From assembly GCA_964450715.1 (NCBI GenBank), contig CAYVFC010000004.1, forward strand, positions 1-64,000: DNA of 64,000 nt, in the 5' to 3' direction. A program made the position numbers and the translations under genes. This document shows, one piece after another, positions 36,709 to 46,274 of the stretch. The DNA comes from CAYVFC01 sp964450715. Its GTDB lineage: Bacteria > Myxococcota_A > Polyangia > Polyangiales > JAFGIB01. Position 1 is the stretch's first letter. Every line of letters starts with the position of its first letter. The notes below the pieces were generated by a model. The model did no database searches and was not told the origin of the DNA. It saw only the letters and a list, made by a program, of their open reading frames with translations.

Positions 36709-38715
36709 ATGTCTGACGAAAAGGTGGTGCAGAGAGACGGGAAGTACTACCCGCCCGCAGGGCTGAGCCGGGCGGCGCACGTCAAATCGATGGACCAGTA
36801 CCGGCAGATGTACGAGCGATCGCTCAAGGATCCGGACGGCTTCTGGGGCGAGATCGCCGAGGGGTTTTACTGGGAGAAGACGTGGCAGCGGGTTCTCGAC
36901 TACAACTTCGACCTGGCCAGGGAATCGGTCCGTATCCGCTGGTTCGAGGGAGGGCGGACCAACATCACCTACAACTGCCTGGACCGTCATTTGCGGAGCA
37001 AGGGCGAGCAGGAGGCGCTGCTCTGGGAGGGAAACGAGCCGGGGCAGGAGCGGACGCTCACCTACCGGCAGCTGCACGCCGAGGTCTGCAAGCTGGGCAA
37101 TGTCCTGAAGAAGCTGGGGGTCAACAAGGGCGACCGCGTATCGATCTACATGCCCATGGTTCCCGAGCTCCCGGTGGCCATGCTGGCCTGCGCCCGCATC
37201 GGGGCAGTCCACAGTATCGTCTTCGGGGGCTTCTCCGCGGACGCCTTACGCGACCGCATCCTGGATTCGAAGTGCAAGCTGGTCATCACCACCGACGGAT
37301 CCTACCGCGGCAGCAAGGCGATCGGCCTCAAGGTGAACGCGGACCGGGCCATGGAGCAGTGCGCCGAGGCGGGTCACGAGGTCGAGGCCTGCATAGTCTA
37401 TCGCCATACCGGCGACGCCAAGGGCGTCGAGACGGAGATGAAGCCGGGCCGCGATCACTGGTGGCACGAGGTGATGCAGGACGCTTCCCCGGATTGCGAG
37501 GTTCAGTGGATGGATGCCGAGGATCCGCTCTTCATCCTCTACACCTCGGGCTCGACCGGCAAGCCGAAGGGCGTGCTGCACACCATCGGCGGCTACATGG
37601 TGTATACGAGCTTCACCCACAAGCTGATTTTTGACTACCACGACGGCGACGTCTACTGGTGCACCGCGGACATCGGCTGGGTGACCGGCCACTCCTACAT
37701 CGTCTACGGTCCACTGCTCAACGGCGCCAAGAGCCTCATGTTCGAGGGCGTTCCCAGCTACCCGGACGGTGGCAGGTTTTGGCAGGTGGTGGACAAGTGG
37801 CAGGTCAACCAGTTCTACACGGCGCCCACCGCCATCCGGGCCGTGGCCGCGCTGGGAGACGATTTCGTCAAGCAGAGCTCCCGCCGGAGCATCCGCCTGC
37901 TGGGCACGGTGGGCGAGCCCATCAATCCCGAGGCCTGGCGCTGGTACCACACGGTGGTGGGCGAAGCGCGCTGCCCCATCGTCGATACCTGGTGGCAGAC
38001 GGAGACCGGCGGCATCTTGATCACGCCGCTGCCCGGGGCCACGCCCACCAAGCCGGGCGCCGCCTCGCTGCCCTTCTTCGGCGTCGAGCCCTGCATTCTG
38101 GACGACAAGGGGCAGGAGCTGCAAGGCGAGTGCACGGGCGTGTTGGCCATAAAGCGCCCCTGGCCGGGAATGATGCGGTCCGTCTACGGCGATCACAGCC
38201 GCTTCGAGGCCACCTATTTCAAGATGTACAACGGCTACTACTTCACCGGCGACGGCGCCCGGCGCGACGCGGACGGCTACTACTGGATCACCGGGCGGGT
38301 CGACGACGTCATCAACGTATCCGGCCACCGGCTGGGCACCGCCGAGGTCGAAAGCGCGCTGGTGCTGCACGCCTCGGTGGCCGAGGCCGCCGTGGTCGGC
38401 TATCCGCACGACATCAAGGGTACGGGCATCTACGCCTACGTAACCCCGAACGCGGGGGTCGAGACCACCGACGCGCTCAGGGCGGAGCTGGTAGGCCACG
38501 TGCGCAAGGAGATCGGTCCCATCGCCACGCCGGACGTCATCCACTGGGCCCCCGCGCTTCCCAAGACCCGGTCGGGCAAGATCATGAGGCGCATCCTGCG
38601 CAAGATCGCCGAGGGCGCCGCCGATCAGATAGGCGATACGACCACGCTGGCCGATCCGAGCGTGGTGAGCGACCTGGTCGAGACCTGGAAGCGGGAGTCG
38701 GGCGGCAAGAAGTAG
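36709..38715 (+). CDS. acs: Acetyl-CoA synthetase
   Basis: AMP-forming acetate:CoA ligase. Seen: IVFGGFSADALRDRI near residue 170; the P-loop LYTSGSTGKPKGVLHT near 280; DIGWVTGHSYIVYGPL; VDTWWQTETGGILITPLPG near 425; the hinge ITGRVDDVINVSGHRLGTAE near 525; and the C-terminal Lys of TRSGKIMRRILRKIA, the residue acetylated by Pat-type enzymes in known homologues. Length 668 residues is typical. The ATG is preceded by GGGAGG. It is convergent with leuS, with a palindromic repeat between. Confidence 0.95.
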   Translation: MSDEKVVQRDGKYYPPAGLSRAAHVKSMDQYRQMYERSLKDPDGFWGEIAEGFYWEKTWQRVLDYNFDLARESVRIRWFEGGRTNITYNCLDRHLRSKGEQEALLWEGNEPGQERTLTYRQLHAEVCKLGNVLKKLGVNKGDRVSIYMPMVPELPVAMLACARIGAVHSIVFGGFSADALRDRILDSKCKLVITTDGSYRGSKAIGLKVNADRAMEQCAEAGHEVEACIVYRHTGDAKGVETEMKPGRDHWWHEVMQDASPDCEVQWMDAEDPLFILYTSGSTGKPKGVLHTIGGYMVYTSFTHKLIFDYHDGDVYWCTADIGWVTGHSYIVYGPLLNGAKSLMFEGVPSYPDGGRFWQVVDKWQVNQFYTAPTAIRAVAALGDDFVKQSSRRSIRLLGTVGEPINPEAWRWYHTVVGEARCPIVDTWWQTETGGILITPLPGATPTKPGAASLPFFGVEPCILDDKGQELQGECTGVLAIKRPWPGMMRSVYGDHSRFEATYFKMYNGYYFTGDGARRDADGYYWITGRVDDVINVSGHRLGTAEVESALVLHASVAEAAVVGYPHDIKGTGIYAYVTPNAGVETTDALRAELVGHVRKEIGPIATPDVIHWAPALPKTRSGKIMRRILRKIAEGAADQIGDTTTLADPSVVSDLVETWKRESGGKK

Positions 38716-38749
38716 GCCGCCCTTGCCGGCGCCCGGACGGCATCACCTT

Positions 38750-38810
38750 TGTCATTTCGACCGGAGGGAGAAATCTCGATGGGAGATTTCTCCCTTCGTT
38801 CGAAATGACA
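38750..38810. repeat. Nested palindrome between acs and leuS
   Basis: Outer arms TGTCATTTCGA (38750-38760) and TCGAAATGACA (38800-38810) are perfect inverted copies. Inside, GGGAGAAATCTC (38766-38777) pairs with GAGATTTCTCCC (38783-38794) around GATGG. It lies between two convergent stop codons, so it may work as a bidirectional terminator, and a half copy is present at 32375-32398, so it is also a dispersed repeat. Confidence 0.8.
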
Positions 38811-38828
38811 GATTAGACGAAAACCGGA

Positions 38829-41444
38829 TCAACCCACGGCCAGGGTCAGGATGCGTCCGGGCACGTAGACCGTCTTCTTGATCTTTTTGTCCTTCAGGTG
38901 GACGGCGACGTTGGCCTCCTGCAGGGCGGCGGCGATCACTTCCTGCTCCGGGGCGTCCTTTGTAATGCGTATCCTGCCGCGCACCTTGCCGTTGACCTGG
39001 ATGGGAATCTCCACCGTATCCTCGTGCAGTGCGGCCGGGTCGACCTCGGGCCAGGGTCGGAGCAGAAGCGGTGGGGTCCCGCCGATCTCCCCATAAAGCT
39101 CGTCGGCGATGTGCGGGGCAAAGGGCGAGAGCATGTGCAGCAGCGCTTCGATTCCCTCGCGTGCCACCTGCTGGTCGACCTCGCTTTCCGGGGTGAAGGC
39201 GGTAAGCGCGTTGACCAGCTCCATCTGCGCGGCGATGGCCGTGTTGGGCTGCAGCCGGTCGGAGAGATCATGGGTGACCCGTTCGATGGCGCGGTGCACG
39301 GCGCGGCGCAGCTCCGCGGCCGGTCCCTCGAGCGCGCCGCCCGCGAAGGGCGCTACCCCTTGCAGTCGCTCCCGGTGCTCGCGCACCAGCCGCCAGAGCC
39401 GCTGCAGGAAGCGGTTCGCTCCCTCCACCCCGGCCTCGCTCCAGTCCACCTGGCCCTCGGGCGGCGCGGCGAAGAGTATGAAGAGCCGGGCGGTGTCCGC
39501 GCCGTACTTGCCTATGATCTGGTCGGGCTCCACGGTGTTGCGCTTGGTCTTGGACATCTTGACCACGCCGCCCGTCTGAACCGGCTCGCCCGTCTCCTTG
39601 AGCACCCGGGTGCCTTCCCGCAGCTCGGTCTCCTCCGGGTAGTAGTAGAGCTTGTGGGCGGGGTTGGCCGGGTCGGGCCGGTAGTAGAACTCGCGGCAGA
39701 CCATCCCCTGGTTCAGCAGCCGGGTGAAGGGCTCGCGCGGGGTATCGGGCGGAAGGTAGCCCAGATCGATCATCATCCGCTGCCAGAAGCGCGCGTACAG
39801 CAGGTGCATGACCGCGTGCTCCTTGCCGCCGACATACAGGTCGATGGGCAGCCAGGCGCGCCCGGTCTCGGGCTGCACCGGCCCGTGCTCGTGTTGCGGG
39901 GTGATGTAGCGGTCGAAGTACCAGCTCGACTCCACGAAGGTGTCAAAGGTGTCGGTCTCCCGGCGTGCCGGCTTGCCGCATTTCGGGCAGGCGACGTTGA
40001 CGAATCCCTCGTGCCGCTGCAGCGGCGATCCGCCCTTGCCGGTGATCTCCACGTCCGAGGGAAGCTCCACCGGGAGTTGCTCCCGCGGGACGGGCACCAC
40101 GCCGTCGTCCGGGCAATGGATGACCGGGATGGGGGCTCCCCAGTAGCGCTGCCGCGATACCAGCCAGTCGCGCAGCCGGTAGCTGGTGGCCGGCCCCCCG
40201 CGGTCGCTCTCGGCCAGCTTGCGGGTGACCGCGGCTTTGCCTTCCTCGCTCGGGGTGCCGTCCAGCTCTCCGCTGTTGACCATCACGCCCGGCTCCTCGT
40301 AGGCGCAGGTCATGGTGGCCGGGTCGAGCGACTCGTCCGGGGGCTTTATGACGACCCGGATGGGCAGGCCGTACTGCTTGGCGAACTCGAAGTCGCGCTG
40401 GTCGTGGGCGGGCACGGCCATGACCGCTCCGGTGCCGTAGTCCATCAGCACGAAGTTGGCGATCCAGATGGGCAACACCTGGCCGGTGAAGGGGTGCAGG
40501 CAGGTGCGCCCGGAGAAGATCCCCTTCTTGTCGTTCTCCTCGCCGGGACGGGTGAGCTTGTGCTCGGTTCGAATACGCGCTACAAAGTCGGCTACCTCGG
40601 CTTGTCGGGGCGTACCGCGGGCCAGGCTCAGGGCCAGGGGATGCTCGGCCGCGATGGACATAAAAGTGACACCCCAGAGCGTGTCGGGCCGGGTGGTGAA
40701 GATGCCCAGCTCCAGCTGGCCATCGACCGGCTCGCTCAGCCGGAAGCGGATGTCGGCGCCCAGGCTCTTGCCGATCCAGTTCCTCTGCATGGCCAGCACG
40801 TCCTCGGCCCATCCCCCGTGCAGTTGCTCGATGCCCTCTAGCAGCTGTTCGGCGTAGCGGGTGATACGCAGGAACCACTGCGGCATCTCCTTCTGCACCA
40901 CCTGGCCCCCGCACCGCCAGCAGGCGCCGTCGTCCACCTGCTCGTTGGCGAGCACGGTCGCGCACTGCTCGCACCAGTTGGCCAGCGCGTTCTTGCGATA
41001 GGCGATGCCCTGCTCGAGCATCCTGAGGAACATCTCCTGCTCGTGCCGGTAGTAACCGGGATCGCAGGTAGCGAACTCGCGCCGCCAGTCGTAGCTCAGG
41101 CCGAGCCGCTTGAGCTGGTGGCGCATCTGCTCGATGTTGTCGTAGGTCCACTCGCGCGGATGACGCCCCCGTTCCACCGCTGCGTTCTCCGCCGGCATGC
41201 CGAAGGCGTCCCAGCCCATGGGGTGCAGCACCTGCTTGCCGCGCATGCGCAAATGGCGCGCCACCACGTCGCCGATGGAGTAGTTGCGCACGTGGCCCAT
41301 GTGCAGGCGGCCCGAGGGGTAGGGGAGCATCTCCAGCAGGTAGAACTTGTCACGGGCGACGCTGTCGACGTCGAACGCGCCGGCTTCTTCCCACCTCTGT
41401 TGCCACTTGCCCTCGATATCTGCCGGGTTGTAACGCTCCTTCAT
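38829..41444 (-). CDS. leuS: Leucyl-tRNA synthetase
   Basis: Class I synthetase that charges tRNA-Leu. Seen: the HIGH motif as YPSGRLHMGHVRNYSIGDV at residues 42-60; the editing domain with TTRPDTLWGVTFM and YGTGAVMAVPAHDQRDFEFA; a WYFDRYITPQHE region; KMSKTKRNTVEPDQI as KMSKS motif near 630; and a C-terminal anticodon-binding domain ending in KVRGRIRITKDAPEQE. Length 871 residues is normal. No regulatory T-box is expected in this group and none is seen. Confidence 0.96.
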   Translation of the reverse strand: MKERYNPADIEGKWQQRWEEAGAFDVDSVARDKFYLLEMLPYPSGRLHMGHVRNYSIGDVVARHLRMRGKQVLHPMGWDAFGMPAENAAVERGRHPREWTYDNIEQMRHQLKRLGLSYDWRREFATCDPGYYRHEQEMFLRMLEQGIAYRKNALANWCEQCATVLANEQVDDGACWRCGGQVVQKEMPQWFLRITRYAEQLLEGIEQLHGGWAEDVLAMQRNWIGKSLGADIRFRLSEPVDGQLELGIFTTRPDTLWGVTFMSIAAEHPLALSLARGTPRQAEVADFVARIRTEHKLTRPGEENDKKGIFSGRTCLHPFTGQVLPIWIANFVLMDYGTGAVMAVPAHDQRDFEFAKQYGLPIRVVIKPPDESLDPATMTCAYEEPGVMVNSGELDGTPSEEGKAAVTRKLAESDRGGPATSYRLRDWLVSRQRYWGAPIPVIHCPDDGVVPVPREQLPVELPSDVEITGKGGSPLQRHEGFVNVACPKCGKPARRETDTFDTFVESSWYFDRYITPQHEHGPVQPETGRAWLPIDLYVGGKEHAVMHLLYARFWQRMMIDLGYLPPDTPREPFTRLLNQGMVCREFYYRPDPANPAHKLYYYPEETELREGTRVLKETGEPVQTGGVVKMSKTKRNTVEPDQIIGKYGADTARLFILFAAPPEGQVDWSEAGVEGANRFLQRLWRLVREHRERLQGVAPFAGGALEGPAAELRRAVHRAIERVTHDLSDRLQPNTAIAAQMELVNALTAFTPESEVDQQVAREGIEALLHMLSPFAPHIADELYGEIGGTPPLLLRPWPEVDPAALHEDTVEIPIQVNGKVRGRIRITKDAPEQEVIAAALQEANVAVHLKDKKIKKTVYVPGRILTLAVG

Positions 41445-41616
41445 CGGTGGCCCTCGAATGTGTTCTCGAAGAAAAGGGTGTCGAAAGGGAATACGGCCCT
41501 GCTTTTACGACTTCGGGCCTATTCTAGCGGCGAGCCGGGGTGGCGCAATGATCCGCCAACCGCCGGGCTGGACACGATTCCGCGCCCCTGCCTCGTCCCC
41601 GCCCGCGTCCGCGACG

Positions 41617-42153
41617 CTAGCGCAGCTTGCGCCTGCGCTTGATGACTAACCGGGTCCCGTCGACCTCTTTGTCGCGATCCCCGCCTTCGCTGACCGAGAT
41701 CGCCGTCTTCTTCTCGGGCTCGCTCTGGGGGGTATAGGTCGCCGCCCGGCAGGTCCAGTGCGGCTGCTGGTAGCCGAGCTTCTTCAGCGCAGCCACGCAT
41801 TCGGTACAGGCGCTCTGCTTCTCGCATAGGCGTTCGACGCCCTTCTCCGCGCAGATCAACTCCGAATCCTTGGCGCAGAAGCGGCGCGTCAGCGCCACGG
41901 CCTTGCAGACCGCACGGGTGGGCGGCTGCTGCTTGTCGGCGCAGGTCAGCCGGACCGCTCTGACGGTCGCGTCGTTCATCTGCTCGCGCGTAACCTTGAA
42001 GGTCGCGGTCCGCAGCGTCCACTCACAGCACTCGGCGTCCGACAGGCCGGTACACGGCTCGAGGTGCTCGACGCTGACCTTCGACACTTGCCGGGTCTGC
42101 GCCGGAAGCCCGAGCAAGGCGATCAGAACGACTGAGAACTTCAGAGCACTCAC
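41617..42153 (-). CDS. Exported Cys-rich hypothetical protein
   Basis: Unrecognised. Seen: an N-terminal hydrophobic stretch MSALKFSVVLIALLGLPAQT, a probable signal peptide, and about twelve Cys between residues 34 and 135 (for example SDAECCEWTL and KQSACTECVAALKKLG), which implies disulfides in the periplasm or outside. The C-terminus is basic and ends RLVIKRRRKLR. It lies between leuS and rpsI on the same strand but has an unrelated role. The spacing suggests its own transcript. Confidence 0.65.
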   Translation of the reverse strand: MSALKFSVVLIALLGLPAQTRQVSKVSVEHLEPCTGLSDAECCEWTLRTATFKVTREQMNDATVRAVRLTCADKQQPPTRAVCKAVALTRRFCAKDSELICAEKGVERLCEKQSACTECVAALKKLGYQQPHWTCRAATYTPQSEPEKKTAISVSEGGDRDKEVDGTRLVIKRRRKLR

Positions 42154-42241
42154 CTAGCTTCACACTCGAAAAGGAATACCCTTTCAAGCGTAGAGCCGGC
42201 CCCGGCTTCTGTCTACCCCCAGACAGGGAGGGAGGGGGTCG

Positions 42242-42646
42242 TTACCGCTTGGAGTACTGGAACTTCTTGCGCGCTCCGGGCTGGCCCGCCTTCTTGCGCT
42301 CCTTCTTGCGCGCGTCGCGGGTGAGGAAACCGGCCTTCTTGAGCGGTCCGCGCAGGTTCGGGTCAAAGGTGGCCAGCGCGCGGCTGAGCCCGTGCCGCAC
42401 TGCCTCGGCCTGGCCCGAAAGCCCGCCGCCGCGCACGTTCACGGTCACGTCGAACTGGTCTCTTTTGTCGGTCACGTCAAAGGCCTGCTGGATGATCATG
42501 CCCGCGGTGGCGCGGTTGAAGTAATCGTCCAGGCCCTTGCCGTTCACGGAGAAGTTGCCGGTTCCCGGCTGCAGGAAGACCCGCGCGATGGCGGTCTTGC
42601 GCTTGCCGGTGCTGTAGGTCTTGCCGTGTATCGTACCCGTGGACAT
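42242..42646 (-). CDS. rpsI: 30S ribosomal protein S9
   Basis: Small-subunit protein whose C-terminal tail reaches the P-site tRNA. Seen: YSTGKRKTAIARVFLQPGTG, FNRATAGMIIQQAFDVTD, GGGLSGQAEAVRHGLSRAL and the terminal KFQYSKR, all characteristic. At 134 residues the length is normal. It follows rplM by 20 bases, the conserved rplM-rpsI order. Confidence 0.97.
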   Translation of the reverse strand: MSTGTIHGKTYSTGKRKTAIARVFLQPGTGNFSVNGKGLDDYFNRATAGMIIQQAFDVTDKRDQFDVTVNVRGGGLSGQAEAVRHGLSRALATFDPNLRGPLKKAGFLTRDARKKERKKAGQPGARKKFQYSKR

Positions 42647-42666
42647 GTCGTTGTCTCGCTAGCGGT

Positions 42667-43095
42667 TCATATCTCCAGAGGAGCGGGTTTCTGTGCGGCG
42701 TGGGGGTGATCCGGCCCTGCGTAGACCTTGAGCTTGGTGTGGATCTTACGTCCCAGGGAGTTCTTGGGCAGCATGCCCTTGACCGCTTTCTCTATCACGA
42801 ACTCGGGCTTGCGACCCATCAGGCTCCGGTAGGTTTCGGACTTGAAACCGCCCGGCGCGCCGGAGTGGCTGTAGAAGAGCTTGCCGTCGAGCTTCTTGCC
42901 CGTGAGCTTGACCTTTTCCGCGTTGACCACCACCACGAAATCCCCGGTATCCGTATGGGGAGTAAAGGTCGGTTTGTTCTTACCGCGCAGGACGACCGCA
43001 ACCGCCGAGGCCAGCCGACCCAGCGGCTTGTCGGTGGCGTCGACCACGAACCAGCGGCCTTCCAGCTCACCCGCTTTTGCAGTGTAGGTACGCAC
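42667..43095 (-). CDS. rplM: 50S ribosomal protein L13
   Basis: Early-assembling large-subunit protein. Seen: RWFVVDATDKPLGRLASAVA, GDFVVVVNAEKVKLTGKKL, YRSLMGRKPEFVIEKAVKGM and MLPKNSLGRKIHTKLKVYAG. The start codon is GTG at 43095, giving MRTYTAKAGE. It is first in the rplM-rpsI operon and has a strong promoter about 60 bases upstream. Confidence 0.97.
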   Translation of the reverse strand: MRTYTAKAGELEGRWFVVDATDKPLGRLASAVAVVLRGKNKPTFTPHTDTGDFVVVVNAEKVKLTGKKLDGKLFYSHSGAPGGFKSETYRSLMGRKPEFVIEKAVKGMLPKNSLGRKIHTKLKVYAGPDHPHAAQKPAPLEI

Positions 43096-43151
43096 GATCG
43101 CTACTTTCTCGGGTAAAAAACGCTCGAAACAAAGGTGTGCAAAGGTGGGGA

Positions 43152-43180
43152 TGTTTAGCCGTGCCGCCCGGACCTGTCAA
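43152..43180 (-). promoter_or_regulatory. Sigma-70 promoter of rplM-rpsI
   Basis: On the minus strand a consensus TTGACA (43175-43180) stands 17 bases from TAAACA (43152-43157). Transcription would start near 43145 and leave a leader of about 50 bases before the GTG of rplM. The rest of the 518-base gap up to the sulfatase-fold gene (43181-43613) shows no gene or RNA I can support; a TATAAT at 43296-43301 on the plus strand has no matching -35. Confidence 0.65.
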
Positions 43181-43613
43181 GCGAAGGCGACTCCCGCAAC
43201 CGCAGCTTCTCCGACCTCAAGACCCCGTTGCCTCTGCAGTGCCGCTGTCCCTAGCTCACGCCGTTTCTGCCGCCCATTCCAGGATGCGCCGACGGTATAA
43301 TATTACAACCGCGGCGGTCTACACGGGAAGATGTGATCATAACTTCGTAAGGTAATAAACGGTCAATTCCAGGCCTTTCCCGAGCGTTTGCATTCTGGGG
43401 GTAGGGCTGTACGATGCGCGTCGGTAGGAACTCTTCGTGCGGCAATCGGTCCTAGAAATGGTTTCAAACCCCCTCCCGTCGTCTTTTGGGGGCGGGCCCA
43501 TCTGCTGCGTTGCTACTGCTCGAAATAGCCCTCTCGACCGCAGGGAGAGATCTTTTCGTCGTCGCGCCTTGCAGCTGGGGCCGCCGCGCTCTGAAATACT
43601 CGGTCCGGGGGTT

Positions 43614-45455
43614 TTGAAACCACTTCTGGCCTTATCGATTTGCGCCTTTCTTCTCGTGGCTCCCTCGTGCTCGAGCTGTCGCGAGAATCCTCAACCCGCG
43701 ACGGGGGAGGCTCCGTCGACCCGGATAAAAACAGCCAGGCGCGACGGGACCCGTCCGGCGGATGCGCCGCGCGTCGAGAAGTGGAACATCGTGTTCGTGC
43801 TGGCCGATGCGATGCGCGCCGCCAGCCTGTCGATGCACGGATACCCGCGAAATACCAGCCCGGTCCTCGACGAGTTCAGTCGCAACGGGGTGCTGTTCAA
43901 GCGGCACTACGCGAATGCGCCCTACACCAAGCTCTCGATAAGCCAGTTCTTCACCGGCATGGTCGCCGCGCCCCCCTTGCTCGCCAAGCAGTATTCAGAG
44001 GAGCTGGAACAGACCATCGGCGACGACGTCCTGATCTTGCCCGGGCTGCTTCGCGCCAAGGGCTACCGGACGATCCTGCTGAGCACCCATCCCTGGTTCA
44101 ACGAGACGGCTAGCATACGGGAGTGGTTCGACGAGACGAAGGTGGTCTACCACCAGGAGCGAAAACGGGCGCCTTTCGAGGATGTCATGCCGGCGCTCCG
44201 CGGCTATCTGGATGGTGCGGCGAAGGACGGCGTGCCGTTTTTCCTCTACGTACACCTGATGGATACGCACACCCCCTACCGCATGCACAAGGAGTTCAGC
44301 GACCATCGCGGAGATGGGAAATCGCACAAGCGCTACGACAAGTATGACTCGGAGGTCCGGTACACGGATTACTGGTTCGGCCAGGTGCTGAAGGAGCTCG
44401 AAAAACGGGAGCTACGCGATCGAACCCTGATCGCGTTCACTTCCGACCACGGGGAGGAGTTCAACGAGCTCGGTCCCAGTTGGTACAATTCCAGTCACGG
44501 GTCCAACCTGCGGCCTGCCGCCACCCATATACCGTTGCTCTTACAGCTTCCGGCATCGCATCACCTGACCGGGGTTTTTCAGGACGTCACCTCCCACGTC
44601 GACCTGGGGCCAACGCTGGCGGCGCTCGCGATTCCCGACGCGGGGCTGTCCGCCTACCGGTTCGACGGCAGCGACTTGAGCGAGCGGATCCTCGGCCGTA
44701 CGTTCCAGCCCACGTCCCGGGAGGCTTTCAGCGAGATGAGCCGGTATATGTCCCTGCGCCGCGGAGACCTCGCCAACACGTTTTTCCTCTTCGACAGGTG
44801 GTCCGGAAGCGCGACGGTGTACTCGGTACGGACCGATCGCTACAACTACCCCGTGCCCGAGCCGCGCGAGGCCAGCGGCGAGCTCGCCGAGATCGCGGCC
44901 GAGCTCGAGGCCATCGCCCGCGAGCCGTCCCGGCGTTTCCGCGTCCTGGAGAAGAAGCCGCCCCTGCCGACCTCCAAGTTCATTCCCGTACCGGCGGTCG
45001 CCCCGCTTCCGGATCGCCGGCATCCGGTATACGCGGATCAGAAAGACGAACGATGGGGCATTCGACCCAGCAGGTTTCTGGTCGCCCGGCCGAACGAGGA
45101 TCCGGGAGCCATCACGCTTCGGTCGCGCGTGGCGCCGGGACGCTACCGTATCAAGATCCGGCTTCACAAGATCGGGTTCGACCGAAAGTACCGCAACCGT
45201 TTCAAGGCCACCGTGCATGGCGTTCGCGACAAGAGCGTGAAGGTGGCGCCCCGTAAACGCGCCAGGGATAAGCGGCCGAACATCGGCGTTCACCGCCTCG
45301 CTGAGGAGTTGAAGGTTACCATCAGCGAAGCGCGAAAAGGGGTGGCCATCGCGGGCTTCGAGCTGGAGTACCTGGGCAAGGAGAAACAAGCCGAGCAGGT
45401 GCCGGTGGATCCGGAGCTGACCGAACGGCTGCGAGTTCTAGGGTACGTGGAGTAG
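43614..45455 (+). CDS. Sulfatase-fold lipoprotein (alkaline-phosphatase superfamily)
   Basis: Extracytoplasmic hydrolase or transferase of the alkaline-phosphatase superfamily. I choose the TTG at 43614, which gives a lipoprotein signal with LLALSICAFLLVAPSCSSC; an ATG-free extension to 43437 has no signal character. Seen: NIVFVLADAMRAASLSMHGY as first metal block, YTKLSISQFFTG at the nucleophile position, VHLMDTHTPYRMHKEF, and FTSDHGEEFNELG near residue 285. The C/S-x-P-x-R formylglycine motif of true sulfatases is absent, so a Ser/Thr nucleophile is likely. The C-terminal 150 residues form an extra, Lys/Arg-rich beta domain. Substrate unknown. Confidence 0.78.
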   Translation: MKPLLALSICAFLLVAPSCSSCRENPQPATGEAPSTRIKTARRDGTRPADAPRVEKWNIVFVLADAMRAASLSMHGYPRNTSPVLDEFSRNGVLFKRHYANAPYTKLSISQFFTGMVAAPPLLAKQYSEELEQTIGDDVLILPGLLRAKGYRTILLSTHPWFNETASIREWFDETKVVYHQERKRAPFEDVMPALRGYLDGAAKDGVPFFLYVHLMDTHTPYRMHKEFSDHRGDGKSHKRYDKYDSEVRYTDYWFGQVLKELEKRELRDRTLIAFTSDHGEEFNELGPSWYNSSHGSNLRPAATHIPLLLQLPASHHLTGVFQDVTSHVDLGPTLAALAIPDAGLSAYRFDGSDLSERILGRTFQPTSREAFSEMSRYMSLRRGDLANTFFLFDRWSGSATVYSVRTDRYNYPVPEPREASGELAEIAAELEAIAREPSRRFRVLEKKPPLPTSKFIPVPAVAPLPDRRHPVYADQKDERWGIRPSRFLVARPNEDPGAITLRSRVAPGRYRIKIRLHKIGFDRKYRNRFKATVHGVRDKSVKVAPRKRARDKRPNIGVHRLAEELKVTISEARKGVAIAGFELEYLGKEKQAEQVPVDPELTERLRVLGYVE

Positions 45456-45673
45456 AGGGCGCCCTCGTTGTGAAAGACCGCGAAGAAGGTGTAGGTTAAT
45501 GGCGGACATGTCCACCGGGGAGACAGAGGAAAGCGCGCCGGGATGGCGACGGCCGCTGCCGGCTTGGGCGGAATTCCGCGGAACGGTGGTGAACAGCCGG
45601 TCGTGGCGAACCGTCCATGCTACAGGAGCGACTGCCCCGGGGTGGCTCACCGGTGCTACACAGGAGGAGAAAC

Positions 45674-46270
45674 GTGCAAACGGTTGATTCGAAGGTAAGC
45701 GCTGAAAAAGGTACGGGCGCCCGGAGAGGGCCGTTTTCTGCGCTCTTGGCGGGGCTGCTGGGATGCGTCGTGCTGGTATACGGCTCGGTCGCCGCGCAGT
45801 CGGCGGCCGCGGGCAAGCTCGAATGCAAGGTCTCGGAGAACGGGGGTCCGGCGTCGGGGACCGTCGTGCTGTTACGGGGGGATAAGGAGGCCTACCGGGG
45901 CAATTGCAGTAAAGTCGCGTCCGTTCCTGCGGGCAGCTTCACGGCGGTGATCGGGCTGGACGGGGTTCTAGACGGCCCCGAGCGGCGCGTACCGGTCGTG
46001 GTCAAGGCCGGGGAGACGGCCAGCGTCGCGGCCGATTTCGCCACGGGGACCATCGAGGTTCGGATCCAGAGCAAAGGACGTCAGGCGGCGGGCATGGCGG
46101 TCATCAGCCTTCAGGGCCGCCAGATAGGAACCCTGGGAAGCGGCGTGTCTGCACACCTCAGCGCAGGAACCTACCAGGTGGTTGCCCGCTACCGCACGCA
46201 GAAGAAGGAGTTCGGCAGCGTTACCATCGAGGCGAGGAAGAAAGAGGTCTTGGAGGCTTCGTTCGAGTAG
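45674..46270 (+). CDS. Exported beta-rich protein (PEGA/carboxypeptidase-regulatory-like)
   Basis: Function unknown. The GTG at 45674 is preceded by AGGAGG (45662-45667) with six bases between, which fixes the start. The product has a signal sequence (FSALLAGLLGCVVLVYGSVA, cleavage near AAQSA) and then regular beta strands separated by Gly, such as AGSFTAVIGLDGVLDGPERR and AGTYQVVARYRTQKKEFG, a pattern like PEGA or CarboxypepD-regulatory-like domains. It is followed after four bases by the redoxin-like lipoprotein gene, so the two are probably co-transcribed. Confidence 0.7.
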   Translation: MQTVDSKVSAEKGTGARRGPFSALLAGLLGCVVLVYGSVAAQSAAAGKLECKVSENGGPASGTVVLLRGDKEAYRGNCSKVASVPAGSFTAVIGLDGVLDGPERRVPVVVKAGETASVAADFATGTIEVRIQSKGRQAAGMAVISLQGRQIGTLGSGVSAHLSAGTYQVVARYRTQKKEFGSVTIEARKKEVLEASFE

Positions 46271-46274
46271 GGCG

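Noticed and set aside
43296..43301. TATAAT as a promoter for the sulfatase-fold gene
   Set aside because: No -35 box at suitable spacing and over 300 bases from the start; not enough to call.
45499..45687. 62-codon ORF between the sulfatase-fold gene and the exported beta-rich protein
   Set aside because: No good ribosome site or protein-like pattern; it overlaps the true GTG start and ribosome site of the next gene.
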